From Carposina sasakii (taxonomy: Eukaryota > Arthropoda > Insecta > Lepidoptera > Carposinidae), in the NCBI GenBank assembly GCA_014607495.2, contig CP053150.1, positions 8,390,495 to 8,454,494 of the forward strand: a stretch of DNA of 64,000 nucleotides. The letters are read 5' to 3'. Position 1 is the stretch's first letter, and each line of letters opens with the position of its first letter. The notes beneath the pieces are model-generated. The model worked only from the letters and a program-made list of their open reading frames with translations. It searched no databases and was not told the origin of the DNA. Below are positions 20,556-32,600 of this stretch, in pieces. The translations under genes and the position numbers were made by a program.

Positions 20556-23500
20556 CGGGATAAGGTTGTCTCTAAAGTGTCGATCTCAGATTGAAATTTA
20601 CTTTTAAGCATCACCGTAACATTTTTGCCTGTCACATTTTTATCTTTGGTCGTCGAAAGTTGGAACGTGGACCGTTTGTAAATACGTTTATATTAATTAG
20701 TGCCTTATGAAATTATCGACGCGTTATGCGAAATGGTGATGGCAGCTGACGTGTTTTATAGAGAAATTGTTTCACATTATAAGTATTTTATTTGTATATG
20801 ATCTGACGATTTGAACGTGTGTGCCATTCACTCGGTTATCATACTATGTAGATGTTATGTAGTTAACGTTTCAACAGGTACCTTTAAATCTTGCCATGAT
20901 GATAAACTAGGAAACTCTTGTCATAATACCGTGGGTGATTTTATCTACAGTAAAAAATTATGAAGTGCCTTCGTCAAAATAATGTAAGTAATTTGTAAGT
21001 GAGTTAAGTCAAATTAAATGCCATCCACTTTGTTAAGTTTTATACGAGTAGATAAGTTTGTTTGCTTCATAAGCTCGCTCAAATCATTCATTTAGAAATC
21101 GATTAGTGTTAGGTTTTTGTTATTGGTTCATTGCTTTCAATGGAAAACAAATCTCGTTTTTTTGGATCATATATACTTACTTAGTTATTTAAAGATTTAT
21201 ATTAACGAACCAATAATCACTGGATATTAAAAATACAATGTGACTGTTTTAAGACAATGAGAGCAATGAAATAGAATCACAATAGATACTAGAGTCACAA
21301 TTAATAGTCATTGAATATAGTCACAAAATCGTCCACAACAACAATATTCATCGAGGGAAGGGTTTGTGTACCTTTAATTTTCAATTTTGATAAGTAAATA
21401 GATTACATATTATTAAAATCGATACGATAGTTATCGGGCCATGACAACAATTAGAGTATGTATGTCCCAAGACTTATAAGTTAAGGTCGTGAATAACCAG
21501 AATGTACCCGTACGTTTCAGAAACGATAGTGACTAAATATATCGATGTGGTAAACGAGGAGTTGCCTTCGTAGGTTGTTGGTACTTACCTACAATACCTA
21601 AGGTAGATTTTTGTATTATATAATGTATTACAGATATGACTAAAGCACTGGCTTTTTTATTGACATTTGAACTAATTTATTTTTCTCTTAATCTTATTTA
21701 AATTGTTTTTATTTTCGCCACTACTCTACTATTTATTTATACTTACCTACTTGAAAAAACATTGAAACTCTAGGTACGTGATTGATTACTTATCTAGGAA
21801 TATTTAACAGCGCGACTTCTCGTTACTACGTTGTATTTTTATGTGTATCTATATTAAGTTTTCCACCGAATTTTATCGAAATTAAGACGAGATATCGTTT
21901 CCATAAGGTTTGGTCGAAGTCGCCGGAGTCGGCAAAGTGAACAGTGCGGACGGTTCGATTACTGCCATATTATGACATAGTTTAGAGTACTTAACGATTT
22001 TAGAGTTAGAATCTTACGTAGTTTCTTTTACGTCAAGACATGCAGGTAGGCATCGAATTTTAATATTAAGGAAATTCTATAGATATATTAAGTATTTTGT
22101 GTATTGTTTTTGTTTCTTCTAAGTAGGTCTAGAACGCTGCGACGCCGCAGTGCGGCGCGTGAGCACATCTTCCATTCCATGTCGATTAAACTATTACACT
22201 TGTTATATTATTATCACTATGTTATAAGGAATTTGAAAACTCTCTATTTTATGTTTATGCACTTCATTGCTCAAGTCTGCATTTGCCATACCGTGGGCGG
22301 ACTCTAACAAACTCTGTTAAGATACCTACTTATACGTATTCACTTTATTGTATTTATTTATATACTTATTATTATAGATCGTCCAGCTTTAATGTTTACT
22401 TACATTGATGTTAGATCGTGATTCTGAATCTCGTCATAAGTCACAAACGTCAGTAGCAATAGCAGTTGTATTACGAAAACTCATTCAGACGAGGATTTTT
22501 TAAATTACACCTAAGATCCATCATATCTTAGGTACAGAATATAACAAAAATATTTTATCATGAATATTGAATCGAGCTAAGTTGTTGTGTACATCTCTGA
22601 AAGGTTTTGTGAAGTCCAGAAATCCTCGTGTAAATAAGTTTCACTTCAGTTTAGTAGTAACGCTCGCCCCCTGCGCCGGCGCCGCTCTGGCCGCTGTAGT
22701 GTGCAATGTTCAGAGTTTAGTAGTTAGGTATTGTAATGTAAGTATATTGTAGCGTGTTCGACTGGACTCTAAACGAGTAAATATACACAATCTGAAATAT
22801 ATCATCCTTGGAGTAATTATTACCTAACGCCTTTCGAATCCAGGGTGTAGGTAAGTGGCAGCCAACAATTGAAACTTTTCAATACTTCGTAATGTATTGT
22901 GCTTAGATATACTCGTAGCTCTTGACATGTGATTTTAGTGCTTAATTGTAACTCCCCGTAAGTACCTACGTAGGCACTGTGTACTGAGCGTTAATTTTCT
23001 ATTTTTGTACCATCTATTTTTTTTTTTGCATGATCACCACACTTATTGACATAAAGTGCTCATTTTCGGCGCAGAAAAACAAAATAAAAATGGAAACCAT
23101 CTCATTTTTCCTCGGTTTTCCTTATATTTTTACATAAAACTGATCTTAGCCTCCGTATTTACATGGGGCTAAAGAATCCTTAATTGTAAGAGTATACACT
23201 TGCTAGATTCGTTCTGATTTCCTACACGTAGGTAGTTTGCGAATACTGAAAGTCTGAAAAACGGGTGCATCTTGCATCTGAAATCCGTCTGCTGTAGTAT
23301 GTAAAAATAAATGATCTCTGTTTGATGCTATTATTGATTGTGTATATTGGCTTGTGGTCCAGTATTATGGAGAGTATATGATAGGAGAGAGGGGCGATGC
23401 GGGGCGCGGGGGGCGTGCCGGGCCCTGGATTAGTCACACTAGTTAACTCAGCCCGGATGTGGTCACATTTTCGTTATAAATTTATACTGTACTTAATTAT

Positions 23501-23594
23501 AAAAATAGATGTTACGTTATTCTTATAAAAAATATTTGTAATTTGTCATAAAAATATTATTAATATAATTATTTTTATCAAAGTTTATAATCTA

Positions 23595-23600
23595 AATAAA
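23595..23600 (+). terminator. grh: Candidate distal poly(A) signal of grh
   Basis: AATAAA followed by the T-rich sequence atttttgttttattgcg, in the last element-free DNA before a MITE at 23994. Confidence 0.35.
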
Positions 23601-23993
23601 AATGTTTTTCTTCAAATTGTATTTTTGTTTTATTGCGTAGGTTTTATGGGATTAAAACCACTGACAACTTTTAATGTTAATTATATTTCTCATAGGTATT
23701 ATTAATTAGTATTTACACCCAGAAGCACATAATATGATTATCAGAGCAGCAGGCTGCGAAGGATTACTTTAAAAGAGAAATAGCAATAACAAAATAGGTA
23801 CTTACTATCCACAATTTTCACAAATCTTACCAAAATACATATAACTTTGGTAGAAAACAACATTCTCTACCTAATCAATCCAATTATAATGCTCTAACAA
23901 CATAAACTATCTATCTATAAATTAAAAAGCTTAAAGATTCATAACATGAATTTAGTATGTACCTATGTACCAAAAACATAATTATTACGTAAT

Positions 23994-24370
23994 ACAGGAT
24001 GTTTTCTGGTCGTCAACGTTCCTGAATACTACGGAATCTCCACGTCATCAGTATTAATTTTCTCCATGGAAGCATACCTGGGAAGTGACTGGTTCCCAAG
24101 ACATTAGGGTCTGAAGTTGAGTAAATAGACTGCGTTTTTTTGCATAAATGCACATAGACGCATGTAACAATATTTTTTTACGAAAAAGAATTAAAACCTA
24201 GCTATAAGAAAACTAACACAAACACCGGATACTATAAATTTCGACCGATCAAGTAATTTTTTTTAATTAGCATCGTTTCCCGGAAACTTTTTTGGCATAA
24301 ACTTACTTTATTTGATATATAGAGTAGGTACGTACCCTTTGTAAAGGGTGGCAACGAAAAAACACCCTGT
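23994..24370. mobile_element. MITE, ACAGG...TGGTCGTCAACGTT family, copy 1
   Basis: Begins acaggatgttttctggtcgt and ends aacgaaaaaacaccctgt. The whole unit recurs at 28732-29116 with the shared inner words ttctccatggaagcatacct and ttgcataaatgcacatagac. Termini are inverted (ACAGGRTGTTTT). No ORF. Confidence 0.7.
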
Positions 24371-24821
24371 ATAATATTAAAGAATCTTTATCTACCTTAA
24401 CGTTAATAGACATATAAAGCAAGCTAAAGACAGATCGAAAGATATCTAATTTGAAGATCAGTCAAATATTTCTTAAGGTTTCATGTAGTACTAATAATTT
24501 CAGATAAACTTGACGTCAATCAATACGTCGCGGGAAAGCTCACATCTATGTGTAAAAACACATCCTTTTAGTTTTACGTCTTGCTCATTTTCTAAAGAGA
24601 CATCAGAACAAAAGGGATATCATTTTTGCGGCTGTTATAAGTGGCCTAGACAGCACCCTAATTCTGGTATTTATCGGAGCAGTTCTACGTAATCTTTTAC
24701 TTACATAATAGGGTCGATTCCGGCAGTCAAACTTAATCCTAAACCTAATTTTAATCAGGTCTATCTCTCTCCGTTCTTAACATAAATAGCATGAGAGAGA
24801 AAAGGACAGGTAGGACTAATT

Positions 24822-25878
24822 AACCGACTTCAAAAAAGAGAGGAGGTTATCAATTTGTCTGTATGTTACCTCAGAACTCCGTCATTTATGAACCGATTTC
24901 AATTTTTTTTTAGTTTGTCATGGTATGCTTCCAAGTTGGTCCCATATTCATCATGTCAGGATCTGATGGGATCTTGGAGAAATCGAGGGCAATCCTCAAA
25001 TATTGTAGGCACATGTAGTCTGTTTTTATACTTTTACTGAGCGTTTTGATCACCTACATATAAAACATAACATATGATGATGGAATCTCTAAGGAATCTA
25101 GGGATATCCTCAAATATAAAAGGCACGAGTAGTCCGTTTTTAGATTTTTATAGAGAATTTTGGTCAGCTACACAAAATATATTGTAGGCACATGTAGTCT
25201 GTTTTTATACTTTTACTGAGCGTTTTGATCACCTACATATAAAACATAACATATGATGATGGAATCTCTAAGGAATCTAGGGATATCCTCAAATATAAAA
25301 GGCACGAGTAGTCCGTTTTTAGATTTTTATAGAGAATTTTGGTCAGCTACACAAAATATAAAGGAAACGAGGGTTTGATGATGGAGCCGCCGAAAAACAG
25401 ATAGTGGAACTTTTTAGTAACAAAATCCCTCTATGGCAGGGGGAGGCCTACGTCCAGTAGTGGACTGCAATAGGCTTATGAAGATGAAGATAATAATGTT
25501 AAGTGGTGAAATTATATGTTGCGTTAAGCCGTGTCCGAAGTAAGATGGTTATAGAGGAAGAGGTAGACATGAGAATAACGAGATGACGGATAATAGGGAT
25601 GAATGAAAGAAGAGTACCTACATATTGCACCGACCCCAAATGATTGGAAACAGGGCAGGAAGAAGGAGTGTAATTATATGTTGCTTATATTGTCAGACGT
25701 AAAGTTTTGAAGCCTACTCATTTCTCTCTTTTGTCAAGTGGCCTATTTAATCATTTGCTGGCATATATATCTGACAATATTATGCCTTCTAAACTTCGTA
25801 CACCGCTTAACGCAATATATATTTGCCCTTTAGTAAAATTTTACTTTAGTAAGCTCGAGTTTTAGGAGGAAGTCGGTT
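24822..25878 (+). mobile_element. AACCGACTTC-family element, copy 1
   Basis: Ends are AACCGACTTC and GAAGTCGGTT. It contains the block aactccgtcatttatgaacc, an LINE-like tail gaggcctacgtccagtagtg at about 25442, and a 3' part with attgcaccgaccccaaatga. Two further copies occur at 34933-35984 (-) and 36025-36880 (+). It carries an internal 179-bp tandem duplication. No transposase ORF. Confidence 0.7.
25002..25359 (+). repeat. 179-bp tandem duplication inside the element
   Basis: Units 25002-25180 and 25181-25359 both begin attgtaggcacatgtagtct and look identical or nearly so by eye. The other two copies of the element have a single unit, so the duplication is private to this copy. Confidence 0.75.
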
Positions 25879-26138
25879 TTTCGTTTTAAAAAAAATATTT
25901 TACGTTTAGGTTTAAGTGTGACTGCCGGAATCGACCATAATGTTTACTTTATTAGGGTATGTTAACACTGTTGGGTTTGTAAAGTTTAAGTTAAATAAAA
26001 TAAATAGTTACTTTTGTAGTCTCCATTTACCTACATGCACTACGTTTCTAACAACGATCGGTCCTTTAGAATGAGAAGTCACGAAAATAATGGTTAGAAA
26101 AATTGAGAAATATTAAATGTAAGGCATACAAAAAGAAA

Positions 26139-26144
26139 TTTATT
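26139..26144 (-). terminator. Candidate poly(A) signal of the EGF-repeat gene
   Basis: AATAAA on the - strand, about 295 nt after the stop codon, followed by a T-rich stretch. Its use is inferred. Confidence 0.4.
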
Positions 26145-26435
26145 GCCATACCGAAACGTAATTCATTATCAAGTAAAAACGTTCTTTAAGTAAAATAAAA
26201 GATATTACTTTTCATTCAATATAAACGCGGAGAAGTTTCCCAAGATTTTCCGCCGTCAGCTTTGTATAGTTATTTTCGTTCCATGTTTTTGACTACGCCA
26301 TAATAAAACATGTATTGTATAACGAATGGTTCGGTTGGCTAGTAAAATTTTTATCAGCATCAAAATCAAAAAGCTTGTGGCACTTTAGAATTGAATCTTG
26401 AACCGCTGGCCATGCGAGCAGTTCGCGAGTGGTGG

Positions 26436-26645
26436 CTATTGGATGAGGGGGGAGCTCTGACTGTCGCTGAAGTCCAGTGTGTAGTACATATCGGTGGGAT
26501 CGAAGGCGGCGGGCGGCGGGAAGGGCGCGGGGGGAGCGCGCTTGTCCTCGAGCCAGTGGTGAGGAGGACCTGGCTGCGTGACGCGGGAGAGACGAGAGAG
26601 GATGCGGGAGTATGTCTTGTTCACGCGGCAGTGGCAGGCCGTCAC
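26436..26645 (-). CDS. EGF-repeat gene, last exon (cytoplasmic tail)
   Basis: Encodes 69 residues after acceptor cccacttccag: [20 protein letters not shown], a proline-rich middle, and [20 protein letters not shown] before IQ and TAG. The Cys pair next to the membrane could be palmitoylated and the MYYTLDF tyrosines could be phosphorylated (inference). High GC and a clean frame support coding. Confidence 0.88.
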   Translation of the reverse strand: MTACHCRVNKTYSRILSRLSRVTQPGPPHHWLEDKRAPPAPFPPPAAFDPTDMYYTLDFSDSQSSPLIQ

Positions 26646-29600
26646 CTGGAAGTGGGAAATAAGGGAGGTTATTACGATGGGGACGCTCATAGTGTACGTC
26701 ATGTACATAACTATTTTAAATAAAAATAAATAAATATTCGCTTACTTCACAACACAATAACCTAGTCAAAAAGTATAAATACATAGATAAATATGGAAAT
26801 ATCCATTACTCGGAAACAAACATCGATATTCATCATATCAATTTCACACCAACCGGGAATCGAACCCATGACCTATGGCGCGGCATGCAGGGTCACTACA
26901 CTACCTACTACACCAATCGCTGCAGGCTTCCAAAACCAATAAGGCAGAATAAACTATAACAATTACCACAACTCCGACGATGGCGATAGCAGCACCAAGT
27001 GTGCCAGCAGCGATGTAGACGTTATGCAATCGGTCGTGGTACAGCCCCAGTGGCAGATGTACCTCGCGGACCGAGCCCCCGCCGCCACTGTCTTCCATGC
27101 TGTTCTCGTTGCCCACCACTGACTCCAGGATAAAGTCTTCTGGAATGTTCATAGATAGCTATGTAGCTAATCCCAATCTCATCTGATATTATAAATGCTA
27201 CTTTGTTTAAATAGTATAAATGCAACAGTTTGTTTGTTACATCTTCACGTTTTATTTACTCAACTAATCTTCTTGAAATTTTTGCTATTTTTAATTAAAT
27301 GTATTACGTAGGTATTATAGGTTACTCGTGGAAGAGATATGCAAATACAAAGTTCACCCAAAAACATAGAAGTATCAATTAATGTTGGGAGGTAAATTAA
27401 ACGAATAAATATATTGTAGAATAATCCTGTAATAAATCTTCTGATTTAGCATAAATTGTCATTCAATTAATATTATTATCGAGCTATAAAATGACGCCAT
27501 GGAGCTAACGTCATGAGAATGGCGAGTGATCAATTTGATCTATAGGTAGGTACGGTAGTACTAATAATTACTACTACTAATAATACTACTACTAATAAAT
27601 CTATCTATACATATAATAAAAATGTAACGGATCGCTGTCTGTACATAGAAGATATATTATTATGAGAAAAATATTATAGGAGACCTTTATCAACGCAATA
27701 ATACCCAAAAGAATGATTTTTGTCTGTTTGTCTGTGTGTTTGTGCACGCTAATCTCAGAAACGGCTGAACCGATATCGATGCAGTTTTCAGTCATATATT
27801 GTGACAGGTCCCACTTAACATATAGGCTACTTTTTATCCCGGGAAAATGTTTTTATCCCGGATAATAGCGACATTTTGTTTTTTCTGTAGTCCACGCCGA
27901 CGGAGTCGCGGGCGTTCACTAGTATTTAATATTTACAACCAGTCTCGTCAAATTTTGATCCAGCTAAATCGATATGCACATTTACTGTATAAAATAAGTT
28001 TGTTTTGCGGTGTACGGTAGGTACCTACAGGATATTTAGGCAATATTTGGTGTATAAACAACATACTTACTTATCAATGTTTATACGATACAATAACTGA
28101 CAACACCCGCGGTGCTACTTAGTCGGTCATTTTACTATTCTGTTTTATATTAGGATAATTCTAGATTTGAGGAAAATCTAACTTTTTTATTACCGTGAAA
28201 GAACTTTGTCGCCATTGTGCCAGTTGATCACGATTATAGAAAATTAGCATTTCATTACAGACGTCCAATGAAATGAAAATCTGTAAAAATTACATTAGAT
28301 ACATGCTAGACAATGTCAAAGCTAAATATTACAAGTACAGAGTTTCCACTAGAGATGATTTCGACGGTTAATCAAAATCGTGAAGACATTATTATTTGTG
28401 GTGAAGGTACCAGATAGAACAATAAAATATGTTTTATGTAAATGAGCCTTGCGTGATAGAAAAAACCAAACGGATGTTTTGCGTGATGTCATCCGTTGAC
28501 AAAGATTCTATGATAAACAAATTAACATATTGGCTAGTAATATTCCTAATTTAGGAATTATAATTGTATTGCTGGAGAAGGATGAACTAGCTTCATACCA
28601 AAATCAGAAAGCAAGCTGCAGGTTAATACCTAAACAACACAGGAATTTTCACAGAAATAAAAAGTGTGTGTGAATGAGTCTGGCTGGAGTAACTTAGAGC
28701 ACCTACGATACTTATTTTTGATTTCAAGATTACACGGGTGATTTTTGGTCGTCAACGTTTCCGAAAACTATGGAATTTTCTCATCATCACGATCATTTTT
28801 CTCCATGGAAGCATACCTGGAAAGTGTCTGGTTCCCAAGATATTAGGGTGCAAAGTTGAATAAAAAGACTGCGTTTTTCTGCATAAATGCACATAGACGC
28901 GCGTAACAAAATTTTTCATGAGAAATAATTAATATCTGTCTATGAAAAAACTAGCATAAATACTGGACCCTATAAATTTCGCCCGATCAAGTAATAATTA
29001 TTTTTTTCAAAAAAATTTACATCATTTCCCTTCATTTTTTTTTGGCATAAACTTACTTTATTTGATGTATAGAGTACCTACCCTGTGTTAAGGGTGGCAA
29101 CCAAAAAACACCCTGTAGTTTGGTTGCCACCCTTATAAAATTTTATGAAATTGTGTGGATAGGTTCCATCTCTACATTGGCTATTTTCATAGAATTGCTT
29201 TTGTTGCACCCTGTTATATGTATAATAAAGAACATATTAATCCCAAATATGTATTATGGAAATCTAAAACACGGACCTGTTTTTTTTCTCATGTCAGCCC
29301 AAATTCATAAAATATTAAATAAAAAATAGACCTCGTGTCGAGCACAACATGATACAAACTGTTTATTACCTCGCGGCGGCGGAAACGCGTTAAACCCCTG
29401 ATTTATTACCGCAGTTAATGCCTAAACTTTTTCATATATTTTTTTTATAATTTCCATAACATTTAATATAAACACCCGGGGTTAAGGAAGCGAAATTTAA
29501 TTAAAATGTGATCCACTTAAATATTACGATGTTCAAAGTTTCTTAACACCATAGGAAATTATCGACTTTGGCTTTCCCAGCTTTACTTATCTGCAGCTTA

Positions 29601-32600
29601 AGTTAAGCAAAGTTAGCAAGTCATAAGCTCATCAAAACTTAGTGAAAATTATGTCACCATAAAATATTCTTCATTCAAAAAAAAATTGAACTTAAAATTC
29701 TGTTGATTGATCTAGCGACCCTATTTTTTTTTTAAAGAGTACATATTAACTACTTATACTATAATCTATATCTATATACATATACATCTATACATGTGGG
29801 ATGGATGCATGGAAGGTTTATCTATGACTAGTGGACGCCCGCGACTTCGTCCGCGTGGACTGCAGAAAAAAACAAACTTTTATCTTTATAAAAAGTATAA
29901 AATAGGTATAGCCTACATAAAAAGTAGCCTGTCAATTTTTTATTAAAATCGCTCCAGCTGTTTTTACGTGCAAGTAACAAACATCTATCCATTCATCCAT
30001 ACTCACAAACTTTCGCGTTTATAATATTAGTAGGATTCAGTAGGTCTAAGAATCGGCTACTATCTGTTTTTCATAACCCTTCCACGAAATAAGCGATATC
30101 CACGCGAGCGGAGCCGCGGGCAACAGCTATTAAATATTGATATACAGGTTATAATGAGTCAATAGTATAAATTAGAAAGTGCTTATCATGTTGAATAACT
30201 TTTCCTAAGACGGTATTTTCATATCTCTCAAAATTTAGCTGGGCTGTTAAGGGTTCTGCATTAGGTTATCTAGACCTTCAATTTTATTACGTTATTAGAA
30301 AGTGCTTATCATGCTGAGCAACTTTTCCTAAGACGGTATTTTCATATCTCTCAAAGTTTAGCTGGGCTGCTAAGGGTTCTGCATCAGGCAGTCTAGACCT
30401 TCAATTTTTTTCTTTCATATCATTTCTACGTCATTTTATTCTTTCATACATATTTTTTGGATAACTTGAACCGTTTACGCAGCGCACGCAACGGAAGTCT
30501 CCAAAGTTGAATAATTTTCCCCGTTTTTTCCACATTTTCCTCTTATTCTTCGTCCCTATTGGTCGCACTGTGATGATATATAGCCTAAAGCCTTCCTCGA
30601 TAAATGGACTATCCAACACAAAAAGAATTTTTTAATTCGACCCAGTAGTTCCGGAGATTAGCGCGTTCAATCAAACAAACAAACAAACAAACAAACTCTT
30701 CAGCTTTATAATATTAGTATAGATATAGATAGGAGTGCATGCATGGATGTAATGTGCGTTTGTGCACGCTAATCTCAGAAACGGCTGAACCGATTTCGAT
30801 GCAGATTTCAAGAATATATTGTGACAGGTCCCACTTAACATATAGGCTACTTTTTACCCCGGGAAAATGTTTTTATCCCGGATGATTTCGACAATTTGTT
30901 TTTTCTGCAGTCCACGCGGATGGAGTCGCGGGCGTCCACTAGTAAATAATAGTTACCATTATGTCGAACTATTTGCGTACAAAATCCTTATTCGTAGTTT
31001 GATCTTATACAACCCGCGGGTAGACATCATAACACGACATTCTTGGGCACGGAACCCCATTGTACTTGTGCAAGGAACCCTAATTATACTTGAACACGGA
31101 ACCCCTTAGGTATATATCTTTATATAAGCTTACCTTCACAGAGCTTCCCAGTATAGCCAGGTCGACAGGAGCAGTAGAACGTGTCCACGCCACTCCAGCA
31201 CGTGCCCCCATGGGAACACGGATTATTATCGCATGGCTGGAAGGACAATTTATATATGTCGTGGCCATATCGTAGAATTGATCATTTCATGAAATGGTCG
31301 AGCATTTCATGAAATGGTCGTATTTCATGAAAAGTTCAACTGTCTATTGGCCACATCATGATATGGTTTGGGCAGATCGATGATTAAAAATCGTTTCTCG
31401 ATATGGGCAACTAAACGCCCGATCATTTCATGAAGTGGTCAAGATTATTGATCATATCGTAAAATAGTTACATGAATCACCGGTAGAGGCGCTGCGCGCG
31501 TTTTATTTATGTGTGAAGATGGCGGATTTTTCTTTTTAGGTTATAAAACAAATTAAAGAGAGTAGGGTGACTATGCAGAAGAAGTTCACGGATAGTGTGT
31601 TATATTGTATAATGTATATTAGACTTAATGGTGGTTTATAATAATATTGTTAAACAAAAACCTTAGATTACGATAGGTTAGGTTAGGTTAGACTATGACA
31701 AATGACGTACGAGCCGAGCGAGCGGAGCGAGCGTGCCCAGGCAGCGTCCGGCGATGTGCCAGATGCGAATCGTTTTGTAAAGTCTTTTATGTTTTTAAAT
31801 ATTATATTGTGAAAATATCACATAAATAATAGCAAAAAAAATCATACCATCATACCTTATGGTATACTTATATATGGTGTACGGTATATATTATTTATAT
31901 AAGCTCTTACCACATTCGGATTTTATGGACACCCTGTTAATACGATTTGGCCAAACGTGGATGACAAAATCGTGAAATGTAGACGATTTAACGATCTGGT
32001 CAAATTGAATTGGCCACTTCATGAAATGCGACCACTTCATGAAATGCTCGACCATTTCATGAAATGATCAATTTAACAATATGGCCACGACATATACATA
32101 TGTAGGTAGATGTATATGTCGTGGCCATATCGTAGAATTGATCATTTCATGAAATGGTCGAGCATTTCATGAAATGGTCGCATTTCATGAAAAGTTCAAC
32201 TGTCTATTGGCCACATCATGATATGGTTTGGGCAGATCGATGATTAAAAATCGTTTCTCGATATGGGCAACTAAACGCCCGATCATTTCATGAAGTGGTC
32301 AAGATTATTGATCATATCGTAAAATAGTTACATGAATCACCGGTAGAGGCGCTGCGCGCGTTTTATTTATGTGTGAAGATGGCGGATTTTTCTTTTTAGG
32401 TTATAAAACAAATCAAAGAGAGTAGGGTGACTATGCAGAAGAAGTTCACGGATAGTGTGTTATATTGTATAATGTATATTAGACTTAATGGTGGTTTATA
32501 ATAATATTGTTAAACAAAAACCTTAGATTACGATAGGTTAGGTTAGGTTAGGTTAGACTATGACAAATGACGCACGAGCCGAGCGAGCGGAGCGAGCGTG

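Larger units (their letters stand above)
20403..23600 (+). other. grh: Probable long 3' UTR of grh
   Basis: No ORF or mobile element was recognised in this 3.2 kb, and it runs from the grh stop to a good AATAAA at 23595-23600. A nearer AATAAA is at 20550-20555. Long 3' UTRs are usual for this gene in flies. The extent is inferred. Confidence 0.4.
24712..25936. mobile_element. Outer TIR element enclosing a second element
   Basis: GGTCGATTCCGGCAGTCA at 24712 is repeated in inverted form as TGACTGCCGGAATCGACC ending at 25936; the match extends about 35 bp with small changes. The flanks share ATAAT, a possible target duplication. Nearly all of the interior is the AACCGACTTC element at 24822-25878. 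Confidence 0.55.
23601..26135. other. Intergenic interval between the two convergent genes
   Basis: Separates the 3' ends of grh (+) and the EGF-repeat gene (-). It is occupied by a MITE (23994-24370) and a nested pair of TIR elements (24712-25936). No gene was found. Confidence 0.6.
27140..31133 (-). other. EGF gene intron with Helitron-like fragments, MITE and tandem repeats
   Basis: Contains Helitron-like pieces at 27600-27922, 29828-30035 and about 30725-30942, a MITE at 28732-29116, a hairpin at 29090-29134 and a 123-bp tandem repeat at 30171-30412. No exon of the host gene was recognised in it. Confidence 0.6.

Noticed and set aside
26391..26723. 110-codon + strand frame rich in Gly/Arg
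   Set aside because: It is the antisense shadow of the last exon of the EGF-repeat gene, whose frame, splice site and stop are well supported.
26848..26922. Possible tRNA gene
   Set aside because: Boxes A and B are present but the cloverleaf does not close and a SINE body follows.
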